A DNA stretch of 64,000 nt from Rotaria socialis (Eukaryota > Rotifera > Eurotatoria > Philodinida > Philodinidae), in NCBI GenBank assembly GCA_905331475.1, contig CAJNYU010002520.1, positions 273,454 to 337,453 of the forward strand, written 5' to 3'. How positions within the stretch are numbered: the stretch's first letter is position 1; every line of letters starts with the position of its first letter. Positions 60,836-64,000 of this stretch are shown one piece after another. The position numbers were made by a program, and so were the translations under genes. The notes below the pieces were generated by a model that was not told the origin of the DNA, searched no databases, and worked only from the letters and a program-made list of their open reading frames with translations.

Positions 60836-61870
60836 ATAATATTTCATTTAAAAAAACATAAAATTTTGTACTTGGCTCTGTCTACAAGAAACACAGTTCA
60901 TGTTATTCTGATCTCACGAAAATTTCTATCAGGACGTATAACAACTGTAGAAATTTATCTACTGGCTATAAACAATTTATTCTTGAATTCTATAGAGTAA
61001 GTGGGGGTAAGTGTAAAATGAAAAATAGCATGCATCAGAAAAAATGCAATAACTTTTTTAGCTTTTATTTTAAAGAAAAGTTTTGGTCACAAGACACCTA
61101 GCTAAGATGACACTCTATCGATCGGTGAAAAAATCAACTGAAAACCCTGTACGTAGAGCTATCTGCAGGGTATTCTTTGATCCCGATTTTTCGAGTTTAC
61201 ATTCACCCCTGTTGGGGTGAATGTATAATCATGCTTGCATCACTGGGGTAAATGTATAATCCCTGCTATTTTATATGAGTTCTGTAAAACACAATTCTTG
61301 AGAGATTGATGCTTCATTTATGTGTGTTTCTTTTCATCAATAGATAGCTCAAACATTTCTCTATCACTCTAAACTAATCTTAACTCTATAAGTCAAAATC
61401 AAACTTTTTTTAGAAAGCTAGCAAAAACAGCTCCAAAAATAAATTTCGTAAAATATCGAAAATATTTACCTCATATGGGGTGAGTGTGAAATCACGCTGG
61501 TGTCACTGGGGTAAATGTATAAACTCAGCAGACTTTGCCGGATCTCGTAAAATACAATTTACTTATGAATTCAATAAGCTTTTAAAGTAATTCAAGAGTG
61601 AAAATCCAGGGGACTTTCAAGATCTACAATACTAGATTATTATTAAGAAACTTAAAAAAATATAAGCATTCTTTTTTAACAAATTAGGGTCGAAATGAGA
61701 AAAAGAAAAAATAGTTTCATTGTTTACAATTCCATTTCACAGTTTTTTTATTTCATTGTATAAGAAAAAAGTATATTTTCAAGACGATAAACAACAAAAT
61801 ATAATACATGTGGTACATTGACATTAGAAAAATATAAGAAATGCAAAAAGTAACTGAAAAAAATAAAATA
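60836..61870. repeat. Intergenic repeats with GGGGTGAATGTA motif and hairpin
   Basis: A motif like GGGGTRARTGTAWAATC recurs at about 61003, 61214, 61245, 61478 and 61507. At 61198-61225 TACATTCACCCC, four bases, then GGGGTGAATGTA form a perfect 12-bp hairpin. The units near 61214-61262 and 61478-61524 share the order GGGGTGA..., TCACTGGGGTAAATGTATAA, so they are two diverged copies of one unit. No genes here. Confidence 0.6.
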
Positions 61871-63669
61871 TTATCGTGCTGTATGCAGTGCGTCATTTAA
61901 CGCACAATATTCGCATTTTAAATATGAATTCATTAGAAATGGATTATGATACATGCATGTAGCGCAACATAATCGATCACATGTTATACATTGAGAAACT
62001 TGTTCTGTATTGAAGTGAATGGTGTTGTTGCATTTATAACAAGATCTATATTCATTAAGGTGCCAATTTGTTGGATTTTCATATACACCTGGTGCGTATG
62101 AATGACTCATATTGTAATTAAGCATTGTAGTATATGTTGGTGATGTTGTAGCCGTCAACGACGAGTTATAGCTTATTTGTTGTGGATAAGGTTGAAATGA
62201 GGCATTGTTTAATGCTAATTGATCAACATGTGGAACATTCATATAAACATTGTTGGCTACTGGATTTTCAGGAAGCGCTTTTTTCTTCCTTTGACGTGTA
62301 CTAAACGAAATAAATTGTTTCATTTATAATAGTATGAAAATTTCCTACCCTATAGTTTTTGTTTTTGGCTGTAAGTTTTCTTTGTTGGATCTTTTTACTC
62401 GCGTAGTTTCTTTCTTTTTAATTTTCATATAGGCATCAACGCTGGTAATGCTTTCACCATAAGGACGATCTATTTTTCTCTTTGTTCCTTTCGTTGCTAC
62501 TACAGTTGGTGTCATGTGGTTCTTGATGGCAACTGTAATAGCATCGACCACTGAATAATCCGATGTTTCTAAATATGCAACTGTTGATAATGGTTGTGTG
62601 CTAGAACCAATACGATATTTTGTTTCACGTTCAAAACTATTGTGATTGTTGCTATCTTTGTTGTTGCTACTATTTGTATTGTAATTAATATCTAGGTAAA
62701 TTAGACAGTTAAAAACCAAGCATGTAAAATTAGCAAAAGATACCTGGTTTTTGTGTAAAAGTATCATCTAATTCAGTAGTATTAGATGATGCATGATTTT
62801 GAAAAATCATCGGATCTAGAGTAGAAAAAATATTATATTTTCGATAAGTTTTTTAAAACCGTTCTACCTGGAACTGGTGATTGATCAAAATCAGGATACA
62901 ATGTCTTCATAGCATCGAATAGTAAGGAAGAGGTACCTATTAAAGTAAAAGTTATGTTTCAGTTTATTTGATAGTTGCTGGTGGAAGAAGTTTTTCTTTC
63001 GAGATCGCACGTTTATCAAAAGGATAAACACCAGCTTTTGAAAAACCACCAGCACAATGAGAAGGTAACAAGTGGTTCCTGAATAGATTTGATATCTAAA
63101 AACATTAAAAGTGAAACATTATTAAATTAAGAACATAGAACTTACTAAGAGACTGAACTTTTGTTTCGAAACTGGTTCAGCATTCGTTTCCTTGTAGTGA
63201 TTCTGGAGAAGTTTTCTCCAATTTGTCTTGACCTTTGATAGTGTTAATACATCGAGGGGCTGTAGAATCGTAGTGGTGTGTGGTGGTAGACATTCAAGAT
63301 GTATACCATTGTCCATACAATATTTGATAATTCTAATGAATCTTCTGTAATTTTCTTTTTGTTCATCTCAATCATAAATGTACGTGCTATAGATGTAAAA
63401 TCCGATCTTGTTAATGGATGTTGCCACTCTTGAAATTTATGTATTACATGTATAAGAAATTTTTCTTCACCATCCGACAATATTTTGTTTCCGCATGGGT
63501 TACCACCACGACTACCAGACAGCCGTGAATAAAGAGTTGCAATAGGTATACGATAGTTGTTAGATGCTTCAATTACTGTTGTTTTACCATCACCAATAAG
63601 ATCTAATGCTAGTTTTAAATCAGCAATTGAATAAGTAGGTGTTTTCTTTCGAATATAGGTACGTGGCAT
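61871..63669 (-). mobile_element. Internally deleted pogo/Tigger-like transposon
   Basis: DNA transposon of the pogo/Tigger/Jerky group. The first exon (from 63669) encodes a Psq-type helix-turn-helix (YSIADLKLALDLIGDGKTTV ... RIPIATLYSRLSG) and the start of a CENP-B-type second helix-turn-helix. Near 63338 the frame shifts and passes straight to the end of the DDE domain (MDNGIHLECLPPHTTTILQP), so roughly the first two-thirds of the catalytic domain is missing. Later exons follow: about 63097-62985 (GGFSKAGVYPFD), 62939-62870, 62817-62760, 62693-62347 and 62289-61871. The last two join in phase and encode a basic linker and a C-terminal cysteine cluster (CYKCNN, CITCDRLCCATCMYH, CEYC). The element cannot encode an active transposase. 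Confidence 0.75.
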
Positions 63670-64000
63670 TTAGAGAAGATCTAAAAAAAAGTATTATTTT
63701 TAAGTATTAAATATAATCACAAAACAAGAAGCAATAATTAGACAGGTCTCAGCATTCGACGCTATCAGAAAGAAAGATTTGTTTAAAAAGGACGTCCCTG
63801 AATTAATTTATGAAGATGCTTCTTTCATTGCAGCAAATAAAACAATGAACGATAACTGAACCATACGAAACAGAAGATTATTTTTTTATACAATCACCAA
63901 TCTCTTCTATCCTATAATGTACAGCTGGTAGCGCTCTTGTAAGATAAAATAATTGTCACCAATTTACGACCATATTTATATCATTAAATACCTTTGGTCA
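63670..64000. other. Flank of the pogo-like element
   Basis: The 5' side of the element to the window edge. No terminal inverted repeat or gene could be identified with confidence. Confidence 0.35.

Noticed and set aside
1-64000. tRNA genes
   Set aside because: I looked for T-loop-like GGTTCGANNCC with a pairable acceptor stem and found none convincing; a tRNAscan-SE run would settle this.

Overview
The window reads as nuclear DNA of a bdelloid rotifer, probably of the Rotaria or Adineta type. It is AT-rich and gene-dense. Genes carry many very short GT-AG introns of about 50-75 bp. It holds gene families typical of bdelloid genomes: an ADP-ribosyltransferase joined to TPR repeats, an F-box/LRR-like remnant, and secreted or cytosolic proteins that look bacterial or fungal/plant in origin. 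The assignment rests on recognising these families by eye; no database search was possible.

Layout. 267-11745 (+): a very long acidic protein ending in a BCH (BNIP2/caytaxin/PRUNE2-type CRAL-TRIO) domain. Its 3.3 kb intron contains two intronless single-pass membrane proteins on the opposite strand. 14307-17737 (-): an 18-exon DD3-3-like secreted or membrane protein. 21368-21806 (+): a small YbaY/YscW-like protein. 23547-25669 (-): a broken ADP-ribosyltransferase-TPR gene. 25849-26351: a 0.5 kb terminal-inverted-repeat element. 28829-30227 (-): mitochondrial phosphate carrier (SLC25A3). 32771-33583 (+): an unrecognised six-helix membrane protein built of three two-helix repeats. 34931-36372 (-): a DMRT transcription factor with DM and DMA domains. 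39790-43034 (-): LRGUK (leucine-rich repeats plus guanylate kinase). 43501-43619 (-): 5S rRNA. 44437-46648 (+): a Cys-loop ligand-gated channel. 48290-49440 (-): a secreted protein with four hevein-type chitin-binding repeats and a barwin/expansin-like double-psi beta-barrel.

From about 51 kb to the right edge the window is accessory. It holds an F-box-like pseudogene split by a repeat array, several small elements made of short degenerate repeats with a fixed CG-containing core, a small serine/arginine-rich gene running directly into a truncated hAT transposase, and an internally deleted pogo/Tigger-like element.

The genes are ordinary separate eukaryotic units on both strands. I see no operon-like co-function apart from the nesting inside the BCH gene. 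Exon boundaries were read from splice signals and reading phase. The summed exon lengths of the complete multi-exon models are divisible by three, which supports them. The most unusual items are the three-fold two-helix membrane protein, the CGAAA-cored repeat elements, the nested membrane proteins, and the chitin-binding/barrel protein.
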